Positions 48,146 to 56,423 of a DNA stretch of 64,000 bases are shown one piece after another (the first letter of the stretch is position 1; each line of letters starts with the position of its first letter). The stretch comes from Stygiolobus caldivivus (GTDB lineage Archaea > Thermoproteota > Thermoprotei_A > Sulfolobales > Sulfolobaceae): contig NZ_AP024597.1 of the NCBI RefSeq assembly GCF_019704315.1, positions 744,001 through 808,000 on the forward strand. The letters are read 5' to 3'. The notes under the pieces were generated by a model. The model ran no database searches. It saw nothing but the letters and a program-made list of their open reading frames with translations, and was not told the DNA's origin. The translations under genes were made by a program, and so were the position numbers.

Positions 48146-49720
48146 TTATTCAAGCAACTCTGTTATAATACCTAACCCCCTAGTCCTCCCTTCCCTAAAG
48201 ACAAATATTTGCCCCTTCTCTATGTATTCTGGTCTATATAAGAATTCCATAATTACTTCTGCTGAGTCCCCTGTTCTAAGGTACTGAGATGATATCTTGA
48301 GGAACCTTACTGCTTGCCTTATAGTGTATAGGTGTAAAGTCGCTACATACCCTTCCCTGATGGTGGTTGGGTGGTGAAGGACTACTATCCTGGCTTTAAA
48401 TCTCTTGTAACTTTTTGGTTTCTCAGCAGTAATGACCATGCCTTTTCTGAGGTTTTCCTTTTCTACCCCTTGGACAGCAAAAGTCGCTATACAACCAGAG
48501 TTTACTGAGTCCACGAACACTCTATTTAACTGAATAGACTTTATTTTAACTATCTTAAACTCTCCCAGTTTAGTAGGTCCTATATAACAGCTGTCATTTA
48601 TCTTTACGTTCCCTCGTATTACTGACCCAAGGACTACAGTACCAACACCGCTTACATTATATATCTCGTCAATGTAGACTAAGGGAGGCTGGCTGTCTTC
48701 CTTAGTCACCTTCGGCTTAGGCGGTAAAATGTTAAGGAACTTTGTGAGCAAGTCCAAGCCCTTCCCTGTCACATTCGATACTTTAAAGATAGGTACTACC
48801 CTCTTAGTCCTCATTGCTAAGACGGCGTTTAATAGGTCTTCCTCCGACTCAACCTCCATTACCAACCTATTTATACCGGGGATCTTCAACACGTTCTTTA
48901 TATCATTTACTATATCTTGTACCCGTTTTTCGTCATATTTGTCTATTTTAGTAACGACTATGAACACGGGGAACTTCAGGATTGACGCTATTGCTAAGTG
49001 TTCCTTCCCCATGGCTGAAAGTCCATCGTCTGTGCCCACTACCAGCATTACGTAGTCTACTTCATAGCCTAGTAAGCCCTTTAGTGTAGTCCTTAAATAC
49101 CTTTCATGGCCTCCTAAGTCTATAAGCCTCACTATCTTTGTACTCTTTAGTGTTACTTCTGCCTCATCTAAAGGGTCTCTTAAGTCCCAGTTTACTATTT
49201 TCCCGTTGTCGTTAAAGCCTAAAAGCCTTAATGTGATTGACGATGTCCTCCCAGTTAGAACTTCATGTACGTGCCTGGCTACCATGGCCCTCAGAGTCCC
49301 GTTTCCGTCGTCCAGTTTACCCAATATTAGTGCTCCCGTAAGTGTACTTTTACCTGCGTTCACGTGACCCATTACAGCTACATTGACTTGTACGGGTATT
49401 TTATCTTTGAAGAGCCTGACCAGTATTTCACCTATAAATCGCCCTTTCTTCACCTCAACTACTCTCTTGTGTACAACCTTAGCGTTGACTGCATTAGCGA
49501 TCTTATCCAAAGTTTCTATACTTTTTTCGAGTTCCTCTTTAGGTAACCCTAAGACTTCTCCGTCGTCGCTTACACCTATGACGTAAAACGCTTCTCCACC
49601 GCCCTCCTCAAGCCTGTATTTCATCTGTGTAGCAAGAGTCTGTAACCTATCTTCATCCTTGCTGTTTATTAACAATTTGTACTCTATTTTTCCTATGTCG
49701 TTTTCTTTAGGATACTTCAT
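48146..49720 (-). CDS. GTPBP1-like translational GTPase
   Basis: 524 residues. After an N-terminal domain of about 110 residues comes an EF-Tu-type G domain: G1 GHVNAGKST near 118, G3 DLGGHERY near 200, G4 TKID near 255 and G5 SNVTGKG near 318. Two beta-barrel domains follow. Eukaryotic GTPBP1/2 act in ribosome rescue and mRNA decay; archaeal members are little studied. It is longer than EF-1A and lacks its tRNA-binding features, so it is not aEF1A. The divergent ZPR1 gene starts 61 bp away. Confidence 0.85.
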   Translation of the reverse strand: MKYPKENDIGKIEYKLLINSKDEDRLQTLATQMKYRLEEGGGEAFYVIGVSDDGEVLGLPKEELEKSIETLDKIANAVNAKVVHKRVVEVKKGRFIGEILVRLFKDKIPVQVNVAVMGHVNAGKSTLTGALILGKLDDGNGTLRAMVARHVHEVLTGRTSSITLRLLGFNDNGKIVNWDLRDPLDEAEVTLKSTKIVRLIDLGGHERYLRTTLKGLLGYEVDYVMLVVGTDDGLSAMGKEHLAIASILKFPVFIVVTKIDKYDEKRVQDIVNDIKNVLKIPGINRLVMEVESEEDLLNAVLAMRTKRVVPIFKVSNVTGKGLDLLTKFLNILPPKPKVTKEDSQPPLVYIDEIYNVSGVGTVVLGSVIRGNVKINDSCYIGPTKLGEFKIVKIKSIQLNRVFVDSVNSGCIATFAVQGVEKENLRKGMVITAEKPKSYKRFKARIVVLHHPTTIREGYVATLHLYTIRQAVRFLKISSQYLRTGDSAEVIMEFLYRPEYIEKGQIFVFREGRTRGLGIITELLE

Positions 49721-49780
49721 CCCACCACTTTTTACAAATAATAATTTGTATCCGAATAGATAAACTTTAATAAGATTAGA

Positions 49781-50275
49781 ATGGAACCCCAGTTACTCTA
49801 TGAAGGGAAACATAAATGTCCCATATGTCACGCAGACGAAATGATAATTAGGGAGTATTTATACGATGCACCAAACGTAGGTAAACTTGAGCTGTCTGTG
49901 TGGGAGTGCCAGAACTGTGGGTATAGGTTAAGAGATGTAAAGCCTTTAGAGTTTCTGACCCCCATCAAGCTAGAACTAAGGGTTGAAAAAGAAGAAGATT
50001 TAGGAACGGTTGTATACAGGTCTGCATTCGCTAACATAGTTATCCCAGAGCTCGAAATAGAAGTCACTGCAGGAGAGGCATATCAAGGTGTACTAACTAC
50101 GGTTGAAGGTGTCTTGGAGATCATTATAGACCAACTAGGGGAAAATTGTGAAGGCGAAAAATGTAAAAAACTCGAGGAAGCAAAAAATGGAAGAATTCCC
50201 TTTACTTTGATAATTAATGATGAGAGTGGTCTAAGTTTTATTCAGTCAGAAAAAGTTAGAATTACTCGACTTTGA
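49781..50275 (+). CDS. zpr1: ZPR1 zinc-finger protein
   Basis: 164 residues, a single ZPR1 module. The zinc ribbon CPICHADEM...CQNCGYR lies at about 14-50, followed by the beta-rich domain with RSAFANIVIPELEIEVTAGEAYQGVLTTVEGVLE, the family hallmark. Eukaryotic ZPR1 has two such modules and acts as a folding chaperone for eEF1A; archaeal ZPR1 is single. The neighbouring EF-Tu-like GTPase may be its client, but this is inference. Its 3' end overlaps the hsp20 gene by 14 bp. Confidence 0.93.
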   Translation: MEPQLLYEGKHKCPICHADEMIIREYLYDAPNVGKLELSVWECQNCGYRLRDVKPLEFLTPIKLELRVEKEEDLGTVVYRSAFANIVIPELEIEVTAGEAYQGVLTTVEGVLEIIIDQLGENCEGEKCKKLEEAKNGRIPFTLIINDESGLSFIQSEKVRITRL

Positions 50276-50783
50276 TTTCTTTTCCTTCTTCTTCCTTTCC
50301 CTTAACTTTTTTCAACACTACCTGCAATACTCCGTTATTATACGTAGCCTTGGCACTATTTTCGTCTACCTGAGCTGGTAAATCTATTTCTTTATAGTAC
50401 TTCCTATCATTACCTTCAGCCCTGATAATTAGGGTCTTCCCTCCGTTAGTTATCTTCACTTTAATACTGTTCTTATCTACACCCGGTACCTCAGCTATAA
50501 CCCTTATCTCGTCGCCTTTCTCTATTACATCTGCTAAAGGTTCTCTTTCTTCAGTAATTAATGGTTTTCCTTTATAGTTCTTTACATTTCCGAACTCTTC
50601 TACTATCGGTTTACCATCTGGACCTATCGTCACTCTAAAGCCGTAGACATAAGGCCCGAATGTCTTCGTCTCTCCTCCGCTACCTAACCTCATGAACTCT
50701 CTCTCGAACCTTTCAAACTCTTCTTCTATCTCCTTTATCATCTCGTCGAACAAATCAAACGGGTCTTTATACCTCTTTGACAT
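50262..50783 (-). CDS. Small heat shock protein (Hsp20/alpha-crystallin)
   Basis: 173 residues from ATG 50783 (SKRYKDPFDLFDEMIKEIEEEFERFEREF, an amphipathic N-terminal helix); an in-frame ATG at 50816 would add eleven residues. The alpha-crystallin domain spans about 85-165, with ADVIEKGDEIRVIAEVPGVDKNSIKVKI and YNNGVLQVVLKKVK. The last residues EIKVE can serve as the IxI/V anchor used in oligomer assembly. ATP-independent holdase for denatured proteins. Confidence 0.92.
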   Translation of the reverse strand: MSKRYKDPFDLFDEMIKEIEEEFERFEREFMRLGSGGETKTFGPYVYGFRVTIGPDGKPIVEEFGNVKNYKGKPLITEEREPLADVIEKGDEIRVIAEVPGVDKNSIKVKITNGGKTLIIRAEGNDRKYYKEIDLPAQVDENSAKATYNNGVLQVVLKKVKGKEEEGKEIKVE

Positions 50784-50848
50784 CCTTCTATCCCAAAAGA
50801 CTGTTATTGAATCCAACCTAAAAAAATCAACTCATTATATTATCTTAG

Positions 50849-51271
50849 CTATTCTCTCGGCTGTACTAGTTCTAAAAGCACCCCCATTACGCTTTTGGGG
50901 TGCACGAAAGCGACTAAATGCCCTCTTGCCCCCGGTCTCGGAGCTTTGTCGACGAGCTGAAGGCCATTTGATTCTAGGTCTTTAAGACTTTTTTCAATAT
51001 TTTCAACTTTTACCGCTAGGTGGTGCAATCCCGGTCCCCTGCTCTTTAGAAATTTAGCTACGGTGTTATTCATGTCCTCATGGTTTATTGGCTCTAAGAG
51101 CTCAACTGCAGTCTCTCCGTGAGTCCCGGTCAGGAAAGCTACCTTAATACCTCTGTCTTGCAGGTCTTCCCTGTGGACTAATTTCATGCCAAGTTTAGTC
51201 GTATAAAATTCTATAGCTTTATCTATATTTTCTACCACAACACCTATATGATCAATATTTTGTGTCTCCAT
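50849..51271 (-). CDS. mce: Methylmalonyl-CoA epimerase
   Basis: 140 residues of the glyoxalase/VOC fold. IDHIGVVVENIDKAIEFYTTKLG (metal His near residue 8) begins the first beta-alpha-beta-beta-beta unit and LHHLAVKVENIEKSLKDLES the second. It interconverts the (R) and (S) epimers of methylmalonyl-CoA and pairs with the divergent mutase gene at 51359. Both steps belong to the autotrophic 3-hydroxypropionate/4-hydroxybutyrate cycle of Sulfolobales and to propionate metabolism. Confidence 0.93.
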   Translation of the reverse strand: METQNIDHIGVVVENIDKAIEFYTTKLGMKLVHREDLQDRGIKVAFLTGTHGETAVELLEPINHEDMNNTVAKFLKSRGPGLHHLAVKVENIEKSLKDLESNGLQLVDKAPRPGARGHLVAFVHPKSVMGVLLELVQPRE

Positions 51272-51320
51272 GGCTAGTAATAATTCATTTTTAACTTATA
51301 AGTTTGTTTAAAAAGCAAAG

Positions 51321-51356
51321 ATTATATAGTGTTTAAACCAGTATAATCATGATACT
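51321..51356 (+). promoter_or_regulatory. Methylmalonyl-CoA mutase promoter with palindromic elements
   Basis: TATA-like attatatag at 51321-51329 is followed by the perfect palindrome GTTTAAAC (51331-51338) and the 17-bp near-palindrome AGTATAATCATGATACT (51340-51356, one mismatched pair). Both lie between TATA and ATG 51359, covering the likely transcription start, the usual place for an archaeal repressor site. Confidence 0.5.
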
Positions 51357-51358
51357 AT

Positions 51359-53032
51359 ATGGACACAGATGAAAAAATAAAAGAAAGCTTACAGAAATGG
51401 GAAGAAAAAGTGCTAAACCCTTGGCTGTCGAAGAGACCTGAGAGGAAGAAGAGCTTTATGACTCCCTCGGGTATTGAGGTAAATAGGCTTTATACACCTT
51501 TAGACCTTAAGGGAAGCTATAGTGAAAAAATAGGTTTCCCCGGGGAGTACCCCTTCACCAGGGGAATTTACCCTACAATGTATAGGGGCAGACTATGGAC
51601 AATAAGGCAATACGCGGGCTTCGGGTCTGCTGAAGATACTAATGCGAGGTTTAGGAAGCTCTTACAGGCAGGTCAGACCGGGTTAAGTATGGCGTTTGAC
51701 TTACCGACACAATTAGGTCTAGACCCAGACCACGTACTAGCATTTACTGAAGTAGGAGTAGTAGGGGTATCGATGTTCCATTGGAAAGAAATGGACCTCG
51801 TTATGTCAGGGATACCAATGGATAAAGTGACTACGTCGATGACCATTAACGCTACTGCGATAGAACTGTTATCTATGTATGTCGCGACAGCTGAATCGAG
51901 AGGTGTAAATAGGAATGTCCTAGACGGTACTGTACAGAACGACATTTTGAAAGAATATATTGCAAGAAAGAACTTTATTTATCCGCCAGAACCTTCAATG
52001 AGATATGCCATTGACCTAATAGAATATTCAGCTAAAAATATTCCTAAGTGGTACCCAATAAGTATAAGTGGGTACCACATAAGAGAGGCAGGTGCTGATG
52101 CTGTACTCGAAGTAGCCTTTACACTAGCTGACGGTATAGAATATGTCAGAAAAACGGCTGAAAGGGGGATCCCAGTAGACGATTTCGCGTCAAAGCTTTC
52201 CTTCTTCTTCGCCGGTTATACTAATATTTTCGAAGAGGTAGCCAAGTTTAGGGCTGCAAGGAGGATGTGGGCTAAGATAATGAAAGACTGGTTTAACGCT
52301 AAAAAACCGGACTCCATGATGTTAAGGTTTCACACGCAGACTGGCGGTGCGGAACTTACAGCTCAACAGCCAGAGATCAACATTATAAGGACTACGTTAC
52401 AAGCCCTTGCAGCAGTGTTGGGCGGGACGCAGAGTTTACACGTCAACTCTTATGACGAGGCATTAGCCTTACCTAGTGAGAAAGCAGCTAAGATCGCAAT
52501 TAGAGTCCAACAGATAATAGCATATGAGAGCGGAGCCGCTGAGTCTATTGACCCATTAGCGGGGTCTTATTACATCGAATGGCTCACAGATGAAATAGAA
52601 GAGAGGGCATGGAAAATAATTGATCAAATAGAAAAAATGGGCGGGATGATGAAGGCAATTGAAAGGGGCTATCCTCAGGCCGAAATAGCCAACAGTGCTT
52701 ATAGAATCCAGAAAATGATAGAGACGGGAGACATGGTAAAAGTTGGTGTTAACATGTTCTATGAGCCCGATTGGATAGGTACAACAGAAGTATTTAGGGT
52801 CAACCCTCAAATTAGGGACAGAATTATGGAGAGGCTTAAGAAGTATAGGACCGAAAGGGACGAGATTAAATGGAGGGACTCCCTTAACGAACTGAGGAAA
52901 GCAGCAGAGAAAGAGAGGGAAAACTTATTCCCGTATATACTTACTGCAATAAAGAGCGGAGCTACAGTAGGGGAGATAAGCTCTACCCTTAGAGAAGTGT
53001 GGGGAGAATACAAGGAACCGGCTATATTCTAA
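51359..53032 (+). CDS. mcmA1: Methylmalonyl-CoA mutase, catalytic (alpha) subunit
   Basis: 557 residues covering the substrate-binding barrel. RQYAGFGSAEDTNARFRKLL, GLSMAFDLPTQLGLDPDH and FHTQTGGAELTAQQPEINIIRTT are standard signatures. The cobalamin-binding domain (DxHxxG) is absent, so a separate small B12-binding subunit encoded elsewhere is required, as in other Sulfolobales. It rearranges (R)-methylmalonyl-CoA to succinyl-CoA. ATG 51359 follows the TATA box by about 33 bp. The 3' end overlaps the next gene's stop by 4 bp. Confidence 0.96.
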   Translation: MDTDEKIKESLQKWEEKVLNPWLSKRPERKKSFMTPSGIEVNRLYTPLDLKGSYSEKIGFPGEYPFTRGIYPTMYRGRLWTIRQYAGFGSAEDTNARFRKLLQAGQTGLSMAFDLPTQLGLDPDHVLAFTEVGVVGVSMFHWKEMDLVMSGIPMDKVTTSMTINATAIELLSMYVATAESRGVNRNVLDGTVQNDILKEYIARKNFIYPPEPSMRYAIDLIEYSAKNIPKWYPISISGYHIREAGADAVLEVAFTLADGIEYVRKTAERGIPVDDFASKLSFFFAGYTNIFEEVAKFRAARRMWAKIMKDWFNAKKPDSMMLRFHTQTGGAELTAQQPEINIIRTTLQALAAVLGGTQSLHVNSYDEALALPSEKAAKIAIRVQQIIAYESGAAESIDPLAGSYYIEWLTDEIEERAWKIIDQIEKMGGMMKAIERGYPQAEIANSAYRIQKMIETGDMVKVGVNMFYEPDWIGTTEVFRVNPQIRDRIMERLKKYRTERDEIKWRDSLNELRKAAEKERENLFPYILTAIKSGATVGEISSTLREVWGEYKEPAIF

Positions 53033-53565
53033 CCGGTCTTTCTTAATCTCTTCAAGATCTCTAAGAACCTTTCCTTTTTATCTACTGGTGCTTCAGTATT
53101 TTCTCTTACCACTTCCCATTTGTCCCACGGAAAGATAATCCATTTATCGACTACTTTATAATAATAATCAGGATATTTTCTAGACCACGGTTTTACAAAT
53201 ATTGTAGCTGTCCTTACCAAGGAGGGGTTAAACATCGCTATTACATTTCCTACAAAATCTAAAGTCTCTCCGGTATCTGATACATCGTCTATCACTAAGA
53301 CTTTTTTATTTTCTATGTTATCTACATATACGGCCCTAACTATAGGTTTACTTTCCCTATTTCCTACTCCCTTATAAAACTTGACATCTATGTACCTCAT
53401 GTTCTTTATCCCTAATACATCAGACATCAGTTTTGCTGGGATTACACCCCCGGTGAGTATAGCTACAATGACATCAGGGATAAAGTCCTCACTTAACATT
53501 CTTTCTGTCATATTTAGTATTCCTTCTTCTATTTCCTCCCACTTAGGAATGTAATATTCAACCAT
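53029..53565 (-). CDS. Purine phosphoribosyltransferase-like protein
   Basis: 178 residues. The PRPP loop VLVIDDVSDTGETLDFV near residues 92-108 is complete, and VIVAILTGGVIPAKLMSD near 33 is the pyrophosphate loop. The base could be guanine, xanthine or hypoxanthine (gpt-type), as in similar Sulfolobus proteins. Its start overlaps the end of the phosphodiesterase gene by 8 bp, so nucleotide salvage and phosphodiester cleavage may be linked. Confidence 0.85.
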   Translation of the reverse strand: MVEYYIPKWEEIEEGILNMTERMLSEDFIPDVIVAILTGGVIPAKLMSDVLGIKNMRYIDVKFYKGVGNRESKPIVRAVYVDNIENKKVLVIDDVSDTGETLDFVGNVIAMFNPSLVRTATIFVKPWSRKYPDYYYKVVDKWIIFPWDKWEVVRENTEAPVDKKERFLEILKRLRKTG

Positions 53566-54646
53566 TTATAATCACCAACGGGATTTTCATCTCATCTTCG
53601 CTGAGGCCCCCGTGGTGGCCTATTAATTTTGTGTAGTCATCTTGCTGTTGCTTAAATAAATAGACATAGGCCCTATCGTCTTTCGGCACGGCTATATAAT
53701 CAGCATAGGACCCTTCCCTTCCGAGTAATTTTTCGAACTCTGTCCTAGGGAAGACCTCTAAAGTAGGGTACTTAGAGTAGAGGTAAGTTTTCAAATCATA
53801 CCTACTGTGAAGAAATATAGCCCTAGAGTCACCGTAAGGTGGGACATCAATTTTATTGAGCAAGTCACTGTCGTTGTTGAATATAACGTGTTCATTAGTC
53901 TGAACATGACCGTGGTCTGCTATTATTACAAAGGTGTATTCTTTATTTTTCTCCGCTAATTTAACTAGTCTGTCATATATACTCCTTATAGCCTCTTTTA
54001 CCACATCGGTATTTGGGCCGTGTTTATGTGCTAGGGTATCAACGTCAGGTATATAAAAGTACACGAAGTCATAGTTCTCTTCAAGGGTCTTCCCTAGCAT
54101 ATAAAACGCGTCAAAATAATTACTGTAAGTCTTGGTATTACTAACTTTACCGTGAGTTACGTCAGTAAACTCAGTCCCTTCAAGGCCTTTAGGGATTACC
54201 TCAGCCGTCTTTTTATCTTTAACTTCTTGTGGATAACTCTGGAGTTTGGGAAAAGCTACGGAATACTTAACTTGTGAGGATATCGAATCCCTCGAGTCTA
54301 TAAGGGGATAGGTATATTTTAAAGTGTTTATCACACCCCCAAGCTTTTTAGAATATGTGGTATACCCTAACACACCGTGCTCGCCCGGGAGTTGAGCAGT
54401 GAAGAGTGTGGTTATTACTGTCGCCGTTGTTGAAGGGAAAACAGTAGTGATATACGAATCTACACTTATGCCTGCATTCTCCATCATCTTATATCCCATA
54501 CCGTCAACGAGGGCGAGGACAAGCCTTTTACCCGGTATACCGATTTTATTCCCTTTGCATACCCTTTCGACGCCTAAGAATTCGGCAATACCGCACGCTA
54601 AGTTATAAAGACTTTTTGATGTATATTCTGGGTATACGAGCTCCAT
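53558..54646 (-). CDS. Alkaline-phosphatase-superfamily phosphodiesterase (nucleotide pyrophosphatase type)
   Basis: 362 residues. LALVDGMGYKMM carries the first metal Asp, TVFPSTTATVITTLFTAQLPGEHGVLGY the nucleophile Thr region, YFYIPDVDTLAHKHGP the metal Asp/His, IIADHGHVQ the DHG motif and LIGHHGG the last His. All metal ligands appear intact. No signal peptide, so it is cytoplasmic. The substrate is not known; nucleotide or phosphonate diesters are typical. Confidence 0.83.
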   Translation of the reverse strand: MELVYPEYTSKSLYNLACGIAEFLGVERVCKGNKIGIPGKRLVLALVDGMGYKMMENAGISVDSYITTVFPSTTATVITTLFTAQLPGEHGVLGYTTYSKKLGGVINTLKYTYPLIDSRDSISSQVKYSVAFPKLQSYPQEVKDKKTAEVIPKGLEGTEFTDVTHGKVSNTKTYSNYFDAFYMLGKTLEENYDFVYFYIPDVDTLAHKHGPNTDVVKEAIRSIYDRLVKLAEKNKEYTFVIIADHGHVQTNEHVIFNNDSDLLNKIDVPPYGDSRAIFLHSRYDLKTYLYSKYPTLEVFPRTEFEKLLGREGSYADYIAVPKDDRAYVYLFKQQQDDYTKLIGHHGGLSEDEMKIPLVIING

Positions 54647-54680
54647 ACCAGTAAAGTTTTATCTGGGTTAATGAAGTTAT

Positions 54681-54830
54681 ATGATCATGGCCACCACAAT
54701 ACCTCCAGACGAGCTAGCAGCACAGAATATGGTTATGGTGCTCTCCTACCTCGCCATAGGTCTTGCCGTAGCAGGTGCAGTAATCGCGGGAATATTAAGG
54801 GTAAGAAGGGGTACTACTAAAAATGTATGA
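54681..54830 (+). CDS. Single-span small membrane protein, 49 residues
   Basis: A short gene from ATG 54681 (or ATG 54687): polar N-terminus ATTIPPDELAAQN, one hydrophobic helix MVMVLSYLAIGLAVAGAVIAGIL, then a basic tail RVRRGTTKN. TATA-like gttttatct at 54655-54663 is about 22-26 bp upstream, giving a leaderless start. Its stop overlaps the start of the FAD oxidoreductase gene by 8 bp. The positive-inside rule puts the C-terminus in the cytoplasm, so it may anchor the oxidoreductase to the membrane. Confidence 0.65.
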   Translation: MIMATTIPPDELAAQNMVMVLSYLAIGLAVAGAVIAGILRVRRGTTKNV

Positions 54831-56382
54831 TGTTGTGATAATAGGTGGAGGTCATAACGGGCTTGTTACGGCGTCTTATCTGGCTAAAGAAGGGCTAAGT
54901 GTAGCCTTATTTGAGAGGAGAGATATTATAGGTGGTGCAGCTGCTACCGAAGAACTATGGCCCGGTATAAGAGTATCTACTGGGTCTTACGTATTAAGTT
55001 TATTGAGGAAAAAAATTATTGATGACCTTGAGCTCGAGAAGCACGGGCTAAAGGTCTACGTGAAAGACCCCGGGTTATATGTACCTTTTGGAAAAGGCAA
55101 GGGTATTTCTATTTGGACAGACACTAAAAAGACCGTTAAAGAATTAGAAAGGTTCTCTAAAAAAGACGCTCTAAACTACGAGAAGTTTGTGAAACTTTTA
55201 GATACGTTCTCTTCATTAGCAGACTTATTTATGCTTAACAGACCTCCTAAGTTCTCTGAAGTCGAAGAACTGTTTTCATTTTTTAAGGGGATGAAGGTGG
55301 AGGAAGAGAAGGCACTAACGTTAGCTAGGATGTTCTTTCAAGACGGGAAGTCATTTCTTGATGAGTTCTTTGAAACCGAGGAAGTAAAATCGGCACTCAT
55401 AGAAGATGCGGTAGTGGGAACCTATGCTTCACCATCTACACCGGGTACGGCTTATGTATTCCTCCACCATAATATAGGGGAAGTTAACGGTATTAAGGGG
55501 GCTTGGGGTTACGTCGAAGGAGGTATGGGTGCTGTAAGTAAAGCCATAGCAAATGCAGCTAGAGAGTTAGGTGCCCACGTCTTTACCGGGACAGAAGTGG
55601 ACGAGATAGTAACTAAAAAAGACGTAGATGGCAAAGAAAAAGCTATCGGAGTTAGGTTAAAAAACGGTAAGGTAGTCGAAAGTAGGCTTGTAGTGTCAAA
55701 TGCAGACCCTAAAACGACTTTTTTACGTTTAACTAGAAATTCTGAACTGGAAGATGAATTCCTAAAAAGAGTAAGGGCATTAAAGACTACGGGTGTATCT
55801 TTCAAGATCAATGGATACATTGAAGAGTTACCGGACTTTGGTAAGGGAAAAGGTTTAACTGATGAACATAAGGCGTCGATACTAATAATGCCTTCAACAG
55901 AATATATAGAGAGGGCTTATGTCGATTCTAGGGTTTTGGGGTACTCCAGGAAGCCTTGGTTATCAATAAATATACCCTCTACAGTAGACCCTACTCTTGC
56001 CCCTCAAGGGAAATTTGTCTTTAACATTTTCGGGCAATACTTACCTTATTCGTCTAAACTTGACGAGATAAAGGATAAAATGGCTGAAATTGTCCTAGAT
56101 ACGGTGAAGGAGTATGCACCAAACTTTAAGCCAGTCAAAATGGAGTTTCTCACCCCACTTGATATTGAAAGGAGGTTTGGGATTTGGGGTGGTAACATTT
56201 TTCATCTGGATATGACCCCCGACCAGCTTTACTTCTTTAGGCCCCTCATAGGCTATTCAGATTATAGGACTCCCGTTAAGAACTTGTATTTATGCGGTTC
56301 TGGTACACACCCCGGAGGAGGTGTAACTGGGGCACCCGGATACAACGCAGCTATGGAAATTATTAGAGATTTGAAAAGCTAA
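54823..56382 (+). CDS. FAD-dependent oxidoreductase, phytoene desaturase/PYROXD2-like
   Basis: 519 residues. The FAD motif is IIGGGHNGLVTASYLAKEGLSVALFERR at residues about 6-33, and GGAAATEELWPG follows. The C-terminal NLYLCGSGTHPGGGVTGAPGYNAAMEI is the second flavin signature of the carotenoid desaturase superfamily. The closest architecture is PYROXD2-like rather than CrtI, and no carotenoid genes are near, so the substrate is open. It is translationally coupled to the small membrane protein gene. Confidence 0.82.
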   Translation: MYDVVIIGGGHNGLVTASYLAKEGLSVALFERRDIIGGAAATEELWPGIRVSTGSYVLSLLRKKIIDDLELEKHGLKVYVKDPGLYVPFGKGKGISIWTDTKKTVKELERFSKKDALNYEKFVKLLDTFSSLADLFMLNRPPKFSEVEELFSFFKGMKVEEEKALTLARMFFQDGKSFLDEFFETEEVKSALIEDAVVGTYASPSTPGTAYVFLHHNIGEVNGIKGAWGYVEGGMGAVSKAIANAARELGAHVFTGTEVDEIVTKKDVDGKEKAIGVRLKNGKVVESRLVVSNADPKTTFLRLTRNSELEDEFLKRVRALKTTGVSFKINGYIEELPDFGKGKGLTDEHKASILIMPSTEYIERAYVDSRVLGYSRKPWLSINIPSTVDPTLAPQGKFVFNIFGQYLPYSSKLDEIKDKMAEIVLDTVKEYAPNFKPVKMEFLTPLDIERRFGIWGGNIFHLDMTPDQLYFFRPLIGYSDYRTPVKNLYLCGSGTHPGGGVTGAPGYNAAMEIIRDLKS

Positions 56383-56423
56383 CTATGACTTAAATATTTG
56401 TAATTCCATAATGATGTTTGATT

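Noticed and set aside
48146-49720. Elongation factor aEF1A or selenocysteine factor SelB
   Set aside because: The N-terminal extension before the G domain and the length of 524 residues fit GTPBP1-like proteins, and no selenoprotein genes or Sec tRNA are seen.
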